DNA of 64,000 nt from Diploptera punctata (lineage: Eukaryota; Arthropoda; Insecta; Blattodea; Blaberidae): positions 434,001 to 498,000 of the forward strand of contig JASPKZ010001236.1 in the NCBI GenBank assembly GCA_030220185.1, written 5' to 3'. The translations under genes were made by a program, and so were the position numbers. The notes under the pieces are model-generated. The model did not search any database. It saw nothing but the letters and a program-made list of their open reading frames with translations, and had not been told where the DNA came from. Positions 11,605 through 23,699 of this stretch are shown here, in pieces (position 1 is the stretch's first letter; each line of letters opens with the position of its first letter).

Positions 11605-13795
11605 TTGATTAATGTCTTTGACATCGTCCGATTTCTAATAGCCAATTTTGTCGGTCCATCCAATCTCCTGGTTGTAGATGTTTCTCCTTCATGTATAAAC
11701 ATATTCCCTGACTCCAGGAGGTTTTAGGTCTTCCCTCTGCCTCGTTTTCCCTCAGGTTTCCATTCCAAAACAGATATTGGTAGCTGATCCTCTTCCATTC
11801 TCTGGACATGTCCGTACCATCTTAATTGCTGAGTTTTAATATAATCTAAATTAGTGTCTTCACTCTTCATTTTCTCCCTTATAACTGAGTTCCTAATTTT
11901 TTCTCTTGTTGAAATTCTTGCTGCCCTTCGTATAAAATACATTTCCGTTGCCAAAAGATACTTGTTTTTGTTGTTAATGGCCAAAGTTCTACTCCATAAG
12001 TAATGATACTTACTTACTTACTTACTTACTCACTGGCACTATCGAACCCGTAGGTTCATGGCCGCATGGACATAAACCCTCCATACATCCCTATCCTGTG
12101 CTAATGTTTTCCAATCATTCCCTGTATAATCTACTTCCCTCAAATCATAGTTAATGTTGTTCTCCCACCTCATTCTTGGTCTACCAACTGGGCGTTTTCC
12201 TTCTGGCTTTCCTACAAGAAGTTTCCATGCACATCTTTCATTCCCCATACGCGCAACATGTCCTGCCCATCGCAGTCTACGGGACTTAACTGTTCTTATT
12301 ATATCTGGCCTCCTATAAAGACCATGTAGTTCATTGTTATGTAGTCTTCTCCATTCACCTGTCTGTTCATCTCTCTTTGGTCCAAAAATTTTCCTAAGAA
12401 CTTTATTCTCAAATACTCGTAATCTCCTTTCCTCCCTTAAAGTAAGAGTCCATGTTTCGCACCCATATAATATAACTGGTAGAATAATAGTTTATATATT
12501 TTCAGCTTAACGTTTTTTGAAAGGAGTGGGACATCAAAAGTCTCTGCAATGCATAATAGCATGCATTTCCAGAGTTGAGCCTATGTTTAATTTCTTTGTG
12601 CATCTCATTCCTATTTGTGATTATTGTTCCTAGGTATTTGAATTCAGCCAATTCCTCAAAATTTCCCTCATTTGTCATTAGCTGTCCATTTCCATTATAT
12701 GATGTATTTCTACGTGTGACCATATATTTAGTTTTACTGATATTTACTTCCAGTCCTAATTTCTTAGTGTTACTCAATAGTGTGTGCGTGTTGGCCTTTA
12801 GTATCTCCTCGCTATCGGCCAGTAGTACTACATCATCAGCATAAACTAACAGCTTATTAATACCATTCAGTTGTAAGCCTTCCTCATTCTCTAAAGATTT
12901 AATGGCATGCTCTAGTACAAAATTAAATAGTAGAGGCGATAGTGCATCTCCTTGCTTCAACCCATTCTGGATTTCAAAAGTATCTGAAAACTGTTTGCCT
13001 ACACGCACCCTACTCATTGAGCCATTTAGACACATTCGTATAAGTCTAACTAACTTTTTAGGAATTCCGAACTCCAGCAGGATACTATATAACTTCTCCC
13101 TCTTAATTGAATCATATGCTTTTTTGAAGTCTACATATAGTTGATGTACAGTACCATTATATTCCCATTTCCTTTCTAAAATCTGTCTTATACTAAAAAT
13201 CTGATCTGTTGTAGACCTGTTTCTTCTAAATGCACATTGATGATCTCCTAGAATGTCATCAATATAGGGACTAAGTCTGCTTACTAATATATTTATTATA
13301 TCATAAGTAATGATGCTTTTAACAATTGTATGATATATATTCATTTTATTTTTATTACTTATATTTTTATCCCACAATATTCCATTGAGGCAAGCAATTG
13401 CAATTTTTCTTTATTATTTCTATTTCCTCTTCATAACACCCATTTTTATTTATTTCAATTCCTAAATATGTGATCTCACTACAAGATTTTATTGATTCTC
13501 CAGTCTCCAAAATTAAATTTTGTTCTGGTTCACCAATTGATAATTTTTTTTTCATGTTCAAATTTTTCGTATTTTTCTACTAATTTTCTAGTCATATATT
13601 CTAAATCTTCATAATCTTGTGCAGTTAACAATTGATCATCTGCAAAATGTAAGTTATATAAAGTTTTGTTGTTTGAAATAGGAATTCCCATGCCTGAACA
13701 TTTTCTCCTCCAATTCTTTAATATTTCATGTACATATATTTTAAACAGAGTTGGCAATAGACAACAACTTTGACGCAGACCTTTATTTATCGTAA
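11605..13795 (-). pseudogene. Second non-LTR family (FADDQ type), split by the RTE insertion
   Basis: Outside the RTE the - strand reads NKGLRQSCCLLPTLFKIYVH, LHFADDQLLTAQD, LGIEINKNGCYEEEI, IYHTIVKSIITY, and resumes after the insertion as GVELWP, ATEMYFIRRAARISTREKI, LRWYGHVQRMEEDQ, EGKRGRGKT. Removing the RTE and one TSD copy restores a continuous ...SIITYGVELW. Several stops occur. ATT/TTA microsatellites bound both ends (11360-11600, 13797-13855). Confidence 0.82.
12008..13302 (-). mobile_element. RTE-type non-LTR retrotransposon, 5'-truncated, with 12-bp TSD
   Basis: A 1295-bp insertion between two copies of ATAAGTAATGAT (11996-12007, 13303-13314). On the - strand it encodes RT blocks: CAFRRNRSTTDQIFS, YVDFKKAYDSI, NGLKQGDALSPLLFNF, LLVYADDVVLLAD, then FKYLGTIITNRNEM, and the C-terminal GRPRMRWENNINYDLREVDY. 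Frameshifts lie near 12500. Its 3' end is (TAAG)n at 12010-12030. It is the longest RTE copy here and the reference for the others. Confidence 0.9.
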
Positions 13796-13796
<1 letters not shown>

Positions 13797-13855
<59 letters not shown>

Positions 13856-13856
13856 T
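13797..13856. repeat. (AAT)n microsatellite
   Basis: About 19 AAT units between the non-LTR copy and a SINE. Confidence 0.95.
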
Positions 13857-13903
13857 GGAGATAGTGATAGTAATATGTATGGGAAACATGGACTATTATT
13901 TTC

Positions 13904-14219
13904 CGTCCATAGTAATTCTGCCCGAGGGCAGGTCCTTCACTGCAATAATAGCATTTTCATGTTATGCTTGCAGCTTTACTAGGGAATTGTAGGTATGGTA
14001 GCTTCCCGTTGCTTTCCACACCGGTGAAGGATAATGATAATGATAAGGATGGCGATGATAATGATGGCCATATGATTTCGGGGACCGTTTGGGCCTTTTA
14101 AGTTTTCCTGACATTTGTCTTACGGGTGAGGAAAAACCCCGATAAAAACCTCACCCAGAAAAACTGCCCTCACCGGGGATCGAACCGGAGCCCGCTACCC
14201 CGAGACCACAGCGGTGGAC
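13904..14219 (-). mobile_element. SINE family A, tail A
   Basis: Reverse copy from CCATAGTAATTCTGCCCG to ACCACAGCGGTGGAC. Part of the head before the B box is deleted. Confidence 0.85.
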
Positions 14220-14239
14220 GACTATTATTTTAAGAGAGG

Positions 14240-14660
14240 ATAAATGATTATAAGTATTTGAGAATAAAGTTTCTGGGAAAATTTTGGACCAAAGAAAGAT
14301 GAAACAGGCGAATGGAGGTAACTACATAACAAAGAGCTACATGATCTTCATGGGAAACCAGATGTAATAAGAACAGTTAAGTCTCGGGTTCTGGAATGGC
14401 CAGACATATCGCACGAATGGGGAATGCAAGAAGGGCATAGAAACCCCTTGCATGAAAACCAGAAGGAAAACATCCGGTAGGTAGGTCAAGAATGAGGTGA
14501 GAGAATAAAATTTACCTTGGTTTGAGGGAAGTAAATTATACAGGTGATGATGTGAAAACTTCAGCTCAGGATAGGGATCTATGGAGCGCTAACTTCCGCG
14601 CGACCATGAACACACGAGTTTGATAGTGCCAATGCGTAGTTAATTAGTGAGATTCTTTAA
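14240..14660 (+). mobile_element. RTE 3' fragment
   Basis: The + strand TTTGAGAATAAAGTTTCTGG to GTTTGATAGTGCCAATGCG covers the RTE C-terminal coding region with frameshifts, ending in an (AGTT)-type tail. Confidence 0.75.
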
Positions 14661-14899
14661 ATGCAATACATTTGGTAGTAAATCAAAAGATTGTAGATTT
14701 TTATCTACATAAAATTGTTATAGGCAGATAACATTTATAGCGGAAATTAATTGCTTATTGTTCCAATTTAAGAGCCGTTTAACTAATCAGAACTTTGCAA
14801 TTAAAATACTTTCGTCAAGGGAATTCATAATTATTTACTACACAGTTTGAAACGAGAAAGAATAAAATTAATAATAGTATATTACGATGCGAGGTTAGG

Positions 14900-15370
14900 A
14901 AGTGGTTTTTACAGAAGTGATGAAAATGTTCTAAAACCGAGCGATAGCGGGGATTTTAATTTCCGGGATTCTGTAACACATTTCACAAATGTGCGTTGTA
15001 CTTTATTTTTTTGTGCGATGGTGTTTTTAAAATAATAACTAATGGTAAAATAATATATTTGTTGCAAATATTTGCGTTTATTATAAACAACTGACTAACG
15101 TTAACAGTGTGGCCATTGTTTATTAGTTGAAACTACAGGAGGCCGCGACACCAATCAGTGATAAAATGGCGGCAAGTACGTATTTATTGTTTTATATTGT
15201 TTCAAATAAAGTTCAGTTCATTTAAGATGCAGTGATTTGTTTCGCATAATGTATAGTAACAGTAGCTTTTGGATATTTTTTGTATATACATTGTACATAG
15301 TATACATGGAGGGCAGTGGTTTTACTTCCCACACGTGGTTTGTAATATGTAATATTACAGTATAGTTATT
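14900..15370. repeat. Inverted duplicate of 21945-22780
   Basis: Shared words in opposite order include GTTGCCAACCTAAATAACTG, ACTGTTAAC.TTAGTCAGTT and AACGCAAATATTT. The far copy carries a SINE. It includes ATGGCGGCAAG at 15166 but no maintained frame. No gene is supported. Confidence 0.6.
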
Positions 15371-15494
15371 TAGGTTGGCAACTCCGACATGTAGGAAGTT
15401 GAACTTTTTTCAATCATGGTCGCCGTTGCTGTAAGTACAACAAAACGCACTATCGCTCTAAAACATTTACACAAACATCGTCTGAAGATGGTAT

Positions 15495-15748
15495 TAAAAG
15501 GTTCCGGGCTATGTGGCCGTGGTCTATAACTGGCGTTTCTTCCAGACGTTTCTCCCTCAACTGCGAAGGACATCTTCAGTGGCGAGCGCTTCCAGCTATT
15601 TTTTCCCTGTCGTAGACTCGACTGCGAGTCTACGACAGGGAAACAACAGCTGGAAGCGCTCGCCACTGAAGATGTCCTTCGCAGTTGAGGGAGAAACGTC
15701 TGGAAGAAACGCCAGTTATAGACCACGGCCACATAGCCCGGATCTCAA
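15495..15748. ncRNA. Large fold-back with two opposed hammerhead-like motifs (sub-family 1)
   Basis: Near-perfect inverted repeat of about 115-bp arms (15497-15612 and 15630-15745) around a short centre at GACTCGACTGCGAGTC. Each arm contains CCA, CTGAAGA, a putative helix II, GAAACGTC and TGG (+ strand 15663-15703; - strand 15582-15542). Helix I is CCA/TGG where the 3.7-kb locus has CCC/GGG, a compensatory difference that supports the fold. The CUGANGA box is intact. An extra U follows A9, as in the other loci. The two overlapping open frames of similar sequence on both strands are only the shadow of this palindrome. Confidence 0.55.
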
Positions 15749-15964
15749 TAAAAATCATCATAAAGATATACTAGGTATAAAATTCAATAATCCCTCATGA
15801 TTACCGGCCGTGAAAGCCTGAATTCCACAATCGTCTGAAGATACTACAGTCAAGAACTAACTTCAGCGTTATCATAATGGCAAAGAGAATCCTTCATCAT
15901 ATGTGAAAATCAAGAGAAAATATAAAAACAATTTGACACCAATAAATTAAAGGCAATATACAAT

Positions 15965-16275
15965 TAGTAAGTAGACTTACTCCCTATATTGATGATATTC
16001 TAGGAGATCATCAATGTGGATTTAGAAGAAACAGGTCTACAACAGATCAGATTTTTAGTGTAAGACAGATTTTAGAAAAACAATGGGTATATAATGCCAC
16101 TGTGTGTCAACTATATGTAGACTTCAAAAAAGGCATAAGATTCAATTAAGAGAGAGAAATTATGTAGTATCCTGCTGGAGTTCGAATTTCCTACAAAATT
16201 AGACTTATTCGAATATGTCTAAATAGCACAAAGAGTCGGGTGCGTGTAGGCAAACAATTTTCGGATACTTTTTTA
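15965..16275 (+). pseudogene. RTE reverse-transcriptase domain fragment
   Basis: The + strand reads YIDDILGDHQCGFRRNRSTT, DQIFSVRQILEKQW, QLYVDFKKG, with frame loss after that. It is an internal piece without 5' or 3' ends. Confidence 0.75.
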
Positions 16276-16444
16276 ATTCACAATGAGTTTATATTTCCGT
16301 AGACAATATATATATAACCATTTCCATGTATGCTTTTATTATTTCTTTATATTTTAAACATTTTTCAGACTATGATAACTCTTATTAGTACTGAATAAGC
16401 AATACGTAATTTTTAGGCATTTTTTCATTAAATACCATAATAAT

Positions 16445-17400
16445 GAACTAACTCATTGACACTATCGAACCCGTAAGTCCATGACCGCACTTACATAAGC
16501 ACTCGATACATCCCTATCCTGATCTAATGTTTTCCCATCATAGCCTATATAATCTATCTTCCTGAAATCATGGTTAATATTATTCTCCTACCTCATTCCT
16601 GGTCTACAACTGGGCGTTTTACTTTGGTTTTCAAAGCTCCCAACCCCCTTTTCATTCCCCATTCGTGCCCAAATGTCCTGCCCATCGCAGTCTACGAGAT
16701 ATAATTGTTCTTATTATATTTGGTTTCCCATAAAGATCGTGTAGCTTACTATTATCTAGTTTTCTCCATTCGTCTGTCTGTTCATCTCTCTTCGGTCCAA
16801 AAATGTTCTTGGAAACTTTATTCTCAAATACTCGTAATCGTTTCGTCTCCCTTAAAAGAGCCAATGTTTCATATCCTTATAACATAATGGGAGGATAATT
16901 TAAAAAAAAATACATTTTCAGTTTAACATTCTTGAGAGAAGTTGGGACAAGAGTCTCTGTAATGCATAGTAGCACGCATTTCCTTAACTGAGCTTACGTT
17001 TAATTTCTTTGTGCATCTCATTCCTATTTGTAATTATTGTTCCTAACACGCTATAGCATAGTCGTTAAGGTGCTACGCTACAAACCGAGGGTTCGTGTCC
17101 TGGTGGGGTAAGGATTTTTAAACTGACCCAAACCTTCTGGCGGCACTATGGCCCTGAGGTCGACTCAGCCTCTAACGGAAAGGAGTACCAGACGCCTGTT
17201 CTGGGGGTAAAGGCGGCCGGCTGAAATCAAGTGCCGATTGTCTAGAAAGTGGGAGTCTTAACCTCCTACTATTTCCAAGGGCCTCCTAAGGCCTGTAGTG
17301 GGATCGCTTTACTTTTTAGGTATTTGAATTCGGCCACTTTTTCAAAATTTCCCTGACTTGTCATTAACTGTTCATTTGCATTATATTACTTATTTATATG
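16445..17400 (-). mobile_element. RTE 3' half, split by a SINE
   Basis: Reversed RTE from the 3' signature ATTGACACTATCGAACCCGT at about 16455 to the NGNGQLM region at about 17370, with the SINE-C insertion at 17043-17318. The local open frame reads RLRVFENKVSKNIFGPKRDE. Confidence 0.78.
17043..17318 (+). mobile_element. SINE family C inside a reversed RTE copy
   Basis: Same head and body as the 8.45-kb copy (TCGACTCAGCCTCTAACGG, CTCCTACTA). It interrupts the RTE at GTTCCTA|GGTATTTG. Confidence 0.82.
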
Positions 17401-17807
17401 TTAAACTACGATAATACTCTTCAGAAATATAATTTTACGCGCGGCTAAATATAAATGGATGACACTTGGCACACATGTGAGATAAAAAACAGGAGGCACA
17501 GTTTATCTTGGACTAGTTCAATTTTAATTAAGTGGCGCTCCATTGTTGGCGACAGTCCAGCCAACTTCCACGTTTCAGAGTGTTGTGTTTACCAACTTTC
17601 TGCGAACACCAGGAACAGGAGGCCTTGAGTGCCTCTAAAACTCTTGTTCACTCTTGCGGAACAATGTTACAGAGGTCAGTGGTATTTCACACCCAATTAT
17701 CAGTCATGTAATTCTTATTATTAACCATTTAGAAACTTCCTTCCCACCAATTTAAATCAAATATTTGTACAGGTTCTTCAAATGCTGCATTTCAATTACT
17801 GCCGTAG

Positions 17808-18097
17808 CGTAGTTGTTAAGGCACTGCGCTACAAGCCAGAAGGTCGAGGGTTCAAGTCCCGGTGGGGTCAGGGTTTTTAAACTGACTCAAACCTTCTGGC
17901 GGCACTATGGTCCTGGGGTCGACTCAGCCTCTAATGGAAATGAATACCAGATGATTGTTCTGCAGGTAAAGGCGGCCGTCACGCAGGGCTGACAATCTGG
18001 CTGACATCAGGTGCCGATTGTCCAGAAAAGGTGGGAGCGTTAACCTCCTACTACCCCAAGGGCCTCTTGAGACCTGTAGTGGGATTACTTTACTTGC
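17808..18097 (+). mobile_element. SINE family C
   Basis: A third copy with GGTCGAGGGTTCAAGTCCC (B box) and an end GGGATTACTTTACTT. It abuts a non-LTR C-terminal fragment. Confidence 0.82.
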
Positions 18098-18340
18098 AAG
18101 CAATTAAATTGGTATGGGCATGTACGACGAATGCAAGAAGAAAGGTTACCCAAAAAACATTGGAATGGTGTCCACCTGGAATAAGAAGGAAAGGAAGACC
18201 CCGAAACTCATAGATGCAAGAAATAAGAACTGGAATGAGAACACGAGGGCTGGAGGACATGGAGTGGATGAATGGAGACAAGTGGAGAAGGAAAATAAAA
18301 ATAGGCACAGAAAGATGTGTAAACATTGAAAATCTGCATA
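18098..18340 (+). pseudogene. Non-LTR C-terminal scrap with ATT tail
   Basis: The + strand reads KQLNWYGHVRRMQEERLPKK, HWNGVHLE, then frameshifts. Downstream TATAAATAAATTATTATTA begins its tail. Confidence 0.65.
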
Positions 18341-18489
18341 TAAATAAATTATTATTATTCATATTATTATTATTACTATAATATATAATCATTTTTTTTA
18401 ATTGCGGATGAGCCCATGTAGGATTACGCAAAGTACTTAGAGGCGTTTCATTTGAGCCCAAATTTCTTTCATTCATTAGCTATGAGGTT

Positions 18490-18539
<50 letters not shown>

Positions 18540-18585
18540 GTTATTATTATTGTTATTATTATTGTTATTATTATTGTTATTATTA

Positions 18586-18660
<75 letters not shown>

Positions 18661-18680
18661 TATTATTATTATTATTATTG
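18490..18680. repeat. (TTA)n microsatellite with periodic TTG
   Basis: About 60 units. In 18537-18597 TTG appears regularly every fourth unit, a 12-bp higher-order repeat. Confidence 0.95.
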
Positions 18681-18681
18681 T

Positions 18682-19025
18682 CCCGCGCCGTAGCCGAGCG
18701 GTTAAGGTAGGAAGCCTTGGCGCAGAGCTACGGGACTTGCGCTGGTTCGAGTCTCCATGGGGGAAGAAATTTTCTCATGGTATTTCGGCCAGTATGGGAC
18801 CGGTGCCCACCCAGCATCGTGAGGCAATTGGGTAGCTACAATAAGTAGCGGCTCCAGGTTGAGGAACCAGCTATAACGGCTGGGGGACTCGACATGCTAA
18901 CCACATGTCACCCCTACACTGGCTGTTGATCATCTACCTCTGTGATTGACACATGTGGATGTGAAGGGCCAGCAGCCGGCTGGTAAAAGGGCAACCGCTG
19001 AAAAGTTGAAAGACCCTCAATCAGA
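18682..19025 (+). mobile_element. tRNA-derived SINE family D
   Basis: Head CCGCGCCGTAGCCGAGCGG (A-box like) and GGTTCGAGTC (B box). The body contains ACCCAGCATCGTGAGGCAAT and ends AGACCCTCAATCAGA before a TTA microsatellite. A single copy here. Confidence 0.75.
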
Positions 19026-19026
19026 T

Positions 19027-19122
19027 TATTATTATTATTATTATCGTTATTATTATTATTATTATTATCGTTATTATTATTATTATTGTTATTATTATTA
19101 TTATTACTATTATTGTTATTAT
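19027..19122. repeat. (TTA)n microsatellite
   Basis: A TTA run with CG, G and C interruptions directly after the SINE D end, consistent with growth from its tail. Confidence 0.93.
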
Positions 19123-19626
19123 GGAAGGCGTTTATTGATGTTCTGTGAAATTGGAGATAGCATTCTCTTTCCGATTTTGATGCAGCATCGAAAAGTAAGC
19201 CACATACAATGTTTAATATCCGGCAGACCATCCATCATTTCAGGAGCGAGTGGAAAATGCAATATGGCGTCATGTCATATGGAATCAAAGTTCTGACATC
19301 GCTAAAAAATCTGAGCAATAAATTTCATATTATACAATTTAACACTGTACGTATTTCATTGTCAGACAAGGAGTAGTTGTATTCATCCCGTTTTCAAACC
19401 GCTGAACCATCCAACTTGACTTGGTTTTCCTCAGTCATCAAGGAGATTGAATCGAAAGAGATAACTGACGCGTTAGCATTAACGTTCATTTTAATTAAAA
19501 TCCTGTGTTTTATTCGTGTTTCCTTATTTATTCATTTTATTTATTTATTTATTTAGCCTGGTGGAGTTAAGCCATGTGGCCTTCTCTTCCACTCACCAGG
19601 ACAAACATATATTATATCAGAATATC

Positions 19627-20175
19627 CATCCATAGTAATTCTGCCCGAAGGCAGGTCCTTCACTGCAATCATAGCATTTTCATGCTATGCTTGCAGTTTT
19701 ACTAGGGAATTGTAGGTGTGGTAGCTTCCCGTTTCTTTCCACACCGGTGAAGGATGATGATGATGATGATGGTGATAAGGATGATGATGATGATGACGGC
19801 CATGTGATTTCGGGGACCGTTTGGGCCTTAAAGTTTTCCTGACAATTGTCTTATAGGTGAGGAGAAACCCCGATAGAAACCTCACCCAGAAAAACTGCCC
19901 CGACCGGGGATCGAACCCGGCCCCGCTGCGTGAGAAGGGTTTTTCCTCACCTGTAAGACAAATGTCAGGAAAACTTTAAGGCTCAAACGGTCGCCAAAAT
20001 CATATGGTCATCAACTCATCATCATCCTTATCATTATCATCATCATCCTTCACCGGTGTGGAAAGCAACGGGAAGCTACCACACCTACAATTCTCTAGTA
20101 AAGCTGCTAAGCATAACATGAAAATGCTACGATTCCAGTGAAGGACTTGCCTTCGGGCAGAATTACTATGGATGG

Positions 20176-20176
<1 letters not shown>
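19627..20176. mobile_element. Inverted pair of SINE family A copies
   Basis: 19627-19934 (-) and 19935-20176 (+) meet inside the head at GCTGCGTGAGAAGGG, so the right copy lacks its tRNA part. It forms a hairpin. A TTA microsatellite follows. Confidence 0.85.
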
Positions 20177-20445
<269 letters not shown>

Positions 20446-20599
20446 AAACTGGGGAATTGTGTATCTAGAGCATCGTTTACCAACCTGTGGTTCGCGAATT
20501 TCAAGTGGTTCGCCAAAACTTTTCCGTAATGGCGGGTTTCGATGTTAGGCCAATTATTGTTTCCTTAATTTCTGCGACATTGTAATAATCTTAATAATC

Positions 20600-20745
<146 letters not shown>

Positions 20746-21299
20746 TGTGTGTGTGTATTTATTTTGTCATGTTTATTTTCGGTGTCTACTAGATGGGATC
20801 GGTGAATACCTGTAAACATTAAAAAAAAACATTTTCGTGAAAATAACTTTATTTCTTCGGAATTCGCTAAAAAGTACATTTTTATGAAATGTATAACATT
20901 TGGTTAATGTACAGACTGTTGTGAAATGTCACTATGAACTTGGTGTGAAACAAGGACAGTGTGATGTGGGAAATGTAACGGTTTTTCCTAGAAAATGAAT
21001 GAGTAGTAACAGCTGAGTAAGGTAATGCGACCCCAATCTGTCTCAAGAACGCGGGAATAATCCTATTACACCAAATTAGTAACACGATCAAGGGGACTGA
21101 GGTCACAGGAGAGTCGTAACGGGGAGTAATTAGGGGAAGGCTTACTAATAAATTTACAAGTTATAATACCCTATTATTAATCATAACCAAACTTAGATCC
21201 AGCGACAAATTACTATTAGGGGCAGGTGCTAATGACTTCCATGGAGAACTTAGTTTGTACAGAGTGTGCAGTTATTACCACATAGTACATTTATACAGG

Positions 21300-21880
21300 G
21301 TGATTCATAATAAGTATTACAAACTTCTGGGAGAATTTCATTTTTCAATTCTACGCATGCGCAATGCAGAATACATTCTAATTTCAGTTGTTTAAAAAAT
21401 GACTGATTCACCTACACAATAATTAAAGCATTAAAAAAGAAAATCTTTGAAAAGCGGAGAGAAACGCATTATTTTGAATGCTTTCAAAGAATCTAGTGAA
21501 AAAATCCTATATTAGCCATTGAGAATGTAGTGAAAATAACAGTCCAATTTACAGGTGAGCCAACATGGAGCATAAATTCTGCTCGTAATGAAATTGTAAA
21601 TAGGATCTAGGCATATATCGAGATCGTGGAAAATGCGTAAATGTCTAATTAGGTAGGCTAATATATAATTTTTTACATAAATAAATAAATAAAAATGGAG
21701 GGTGCTCCTAATCATTGGTACCATCTTATCTTGTATTCAGTTTTATTTCCCGTAAATATGATGTTGCCTAATAAAAATGTTTCTAAGTACACAATTCAGT
21801 CATATGGCGGGTAAAAGTAGCACTACGGTTTCCCCAATAGACGGAGTCGGCGGAATGATATCTTACGCAAGTTTGTTTTG
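21300..21880 (+). mobile_element. Unclassified repeat, empty-site relative of 4.85-6.33 kb
   Basis: It begins near CAGGGTGATTCATAATAAG, a DNA-transposon-like end. It has no long frame, and an insertion-free junction at CAGTTTTATTTCCCG. Confidence 0.55.
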
Positions 21881-22316
21881 CGTACTTACGGCAATGGCGA
21901 CTATGATTGAAAGTTCGATTTCCCAAAATTCGGGTTGCCAACCTAAATAACTGTACTGTAATATTACATATTACCTACCTCGTGCGAGAGGTAAAACCAC
22001 TACCCTTTATGTATACTACATACAATGTAGCTCTATGTACAAAAATACATCCAAAAGGTAGTGTTGACATACCATTGTACGAAACAAATCACTGCATTTT
22101 AAAAGAACTGAACTTTATTTGAAACAATATAAAACAACACATTCGTACTAGCCGCTGTTTTAAGACAGATTAGTGTCACGGCCTGCTGTAGTCTAAACTA
22201 AATTATTTTCGGCATTTACCGTATAAACATTGGCCACACTGTTAACATTAGTCAGTTGTTTATAATGAACGCAAATATTTCCAACAAATATGTTATTATT
22301 TTACTATTATTTATTA

Positions 22317-22652
22317 GTCCACCGCTGTGGTCTCGAGATAGCGTGCTGCCTTGTCACGCAGCGGGCTCAGGTTCAATTCCCGGTCGGGACAGGCTCCCAG
22401 ATGAGTTTTTATGGGGGATTTCCTCACCTGTAAGACAAATGTCAGGAGGCTTGGGGTCCAACGGTCCCCGAAAATCATTCGGCCATCATCATCATTCTTA
22501 TCATTATCATCTTCATCCTTCATCACGGTGTGGAAAGCAATGGGAAGCTACCACACCTATAATCCCCTAGTAAAGCTGGCTGCAAAGCAAAGTATGAAAA
22601 TGCTATGATTGCGGTGACAGACCTGCCCTCGGGCAGAATTACTATGGATGGA
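22317..22652 (+). mobile_element. SINE family A, tail A
   Basis: A full copy between TATTATTTATTA-like repeats (about 22303 and 22656). It is inserted in a segment whose empty relative is at 15.0 kb in reverse. Confidence 0.86.
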
Positions 22653-22794
22653 TTATTTATTATTTTGAAAACACCATCGCACAAAAAAGTGATGTACAAT
22701 GCACGTTTGTGAAGTGTTTTACAGAATCTCGGAAATTAAAAACAGACTGATAACGAGATTTTTAATCATTTCTTCACTTCTGTAACAAATTTTA

Positions 22795-23222
22795 TATAGA
22801 AGGATCAAACAGAAGTTTTAACATCAGATTTAAAGAACATTTTCGAGACTTTATTCAAGCAGAAGAGAAATCAAGCTATGCAAAACACATTATCCATGAA
22901 GGACATCGCATGTTAAATATTGAAAACACCCTGAAAATAATTCAGCGAAGATAAACGTACTCGAAGAGATGGAAATCATGAACGCAGCTCACAACAACGA
23001 CAATCTGATAAACGAAAACGAACACAATACATGTAACTCCCTCTACCAGATCTTCAGTGAAACACCAGTTTTGAATCCTGCCGATGATGGGACAAGTCCC
23101 GAAAGCGCTACAGTTAAATAATTAATTAAGTTGAGGAGACGGACCTTTCAGGTGAGACAAGTCCCGAAAGCGCTACAGTTAAATAATTAATTAAGTTGAG
23201 GAGACGGACCTTTCAGGTGAAT
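22795..23222 (+). mobile_element. Penelope-like element 3' fragment: GIY-YIG remnant plus hammerhead-like end
   Basis: Translation in one frame gives SNRSFNIRFKEHFRDF, SSYAKHIIHEGHRM and LNIENTLKIIQ, the C-terminal part of the GIY-YIG endonuclease of PLEs (note the KH..H.GH motif), with a stop and a frame change. It is followed at 23078-23113 by a hammerhead-like unit: CTG, CCGATGA (U4 changed to C), helix II GGGAC/GTCCC, GAA, helix III AGC/GCT, A17, CAG. About 30 nt further is AAGTTGAGGAGACGG. The second half of this unit (from GACAAGTCCC, 66-bp period) is tandemly duplicated at 23157-23220. Confidence 0.65.
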
Positions 23223-23699
23223 ATTCCATAATTTTATATTTTAACTGGAACTTAGCTCGAATTAGTTTACAGTACCGTATATAACAATAAGAATCACATT
23301 CGATAAAAAACCAAGGTAATGTTGCAGTTGGTATAATTCTAGAACCCTTAGTGACATAATTTCCTACTTTTAATGCGATCATCGTCTGTTAAAAAGAAGC
23401 CTACTTTGGCTATGATCTGTCTAAAATGTACTTTTCGTATATCTGAGACAAGACCGCAGAAAAAAACGCTTGTCGTCTCTCATCTGTTCTCGGAAACTTA
23501 GTGAGTCACGATTTTCATCTTCCGCTGTTTTTATAACCTGCACAGAATTGTATCAGATGACTCACAAAAACATCCCACAACACATTTTTATAAAATAAAA
23601 ACTAATCAAGTTCTGGAACACAAAGATATTAACCAAAAATACGTGTAGATATTCCACTCAATTTTATCACTTAAACTAGCAAGAACTCAATAAAGTTTA

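Noticed and set aside
15370..15800. Two proteins of about 100 residues with the same N-terminus (MAVVYNWRFFQTF) on opposite strands
   Set aside because: An inverted repeat necessarily gives the same frame on both strands; the sequence is a PLE fold-back.
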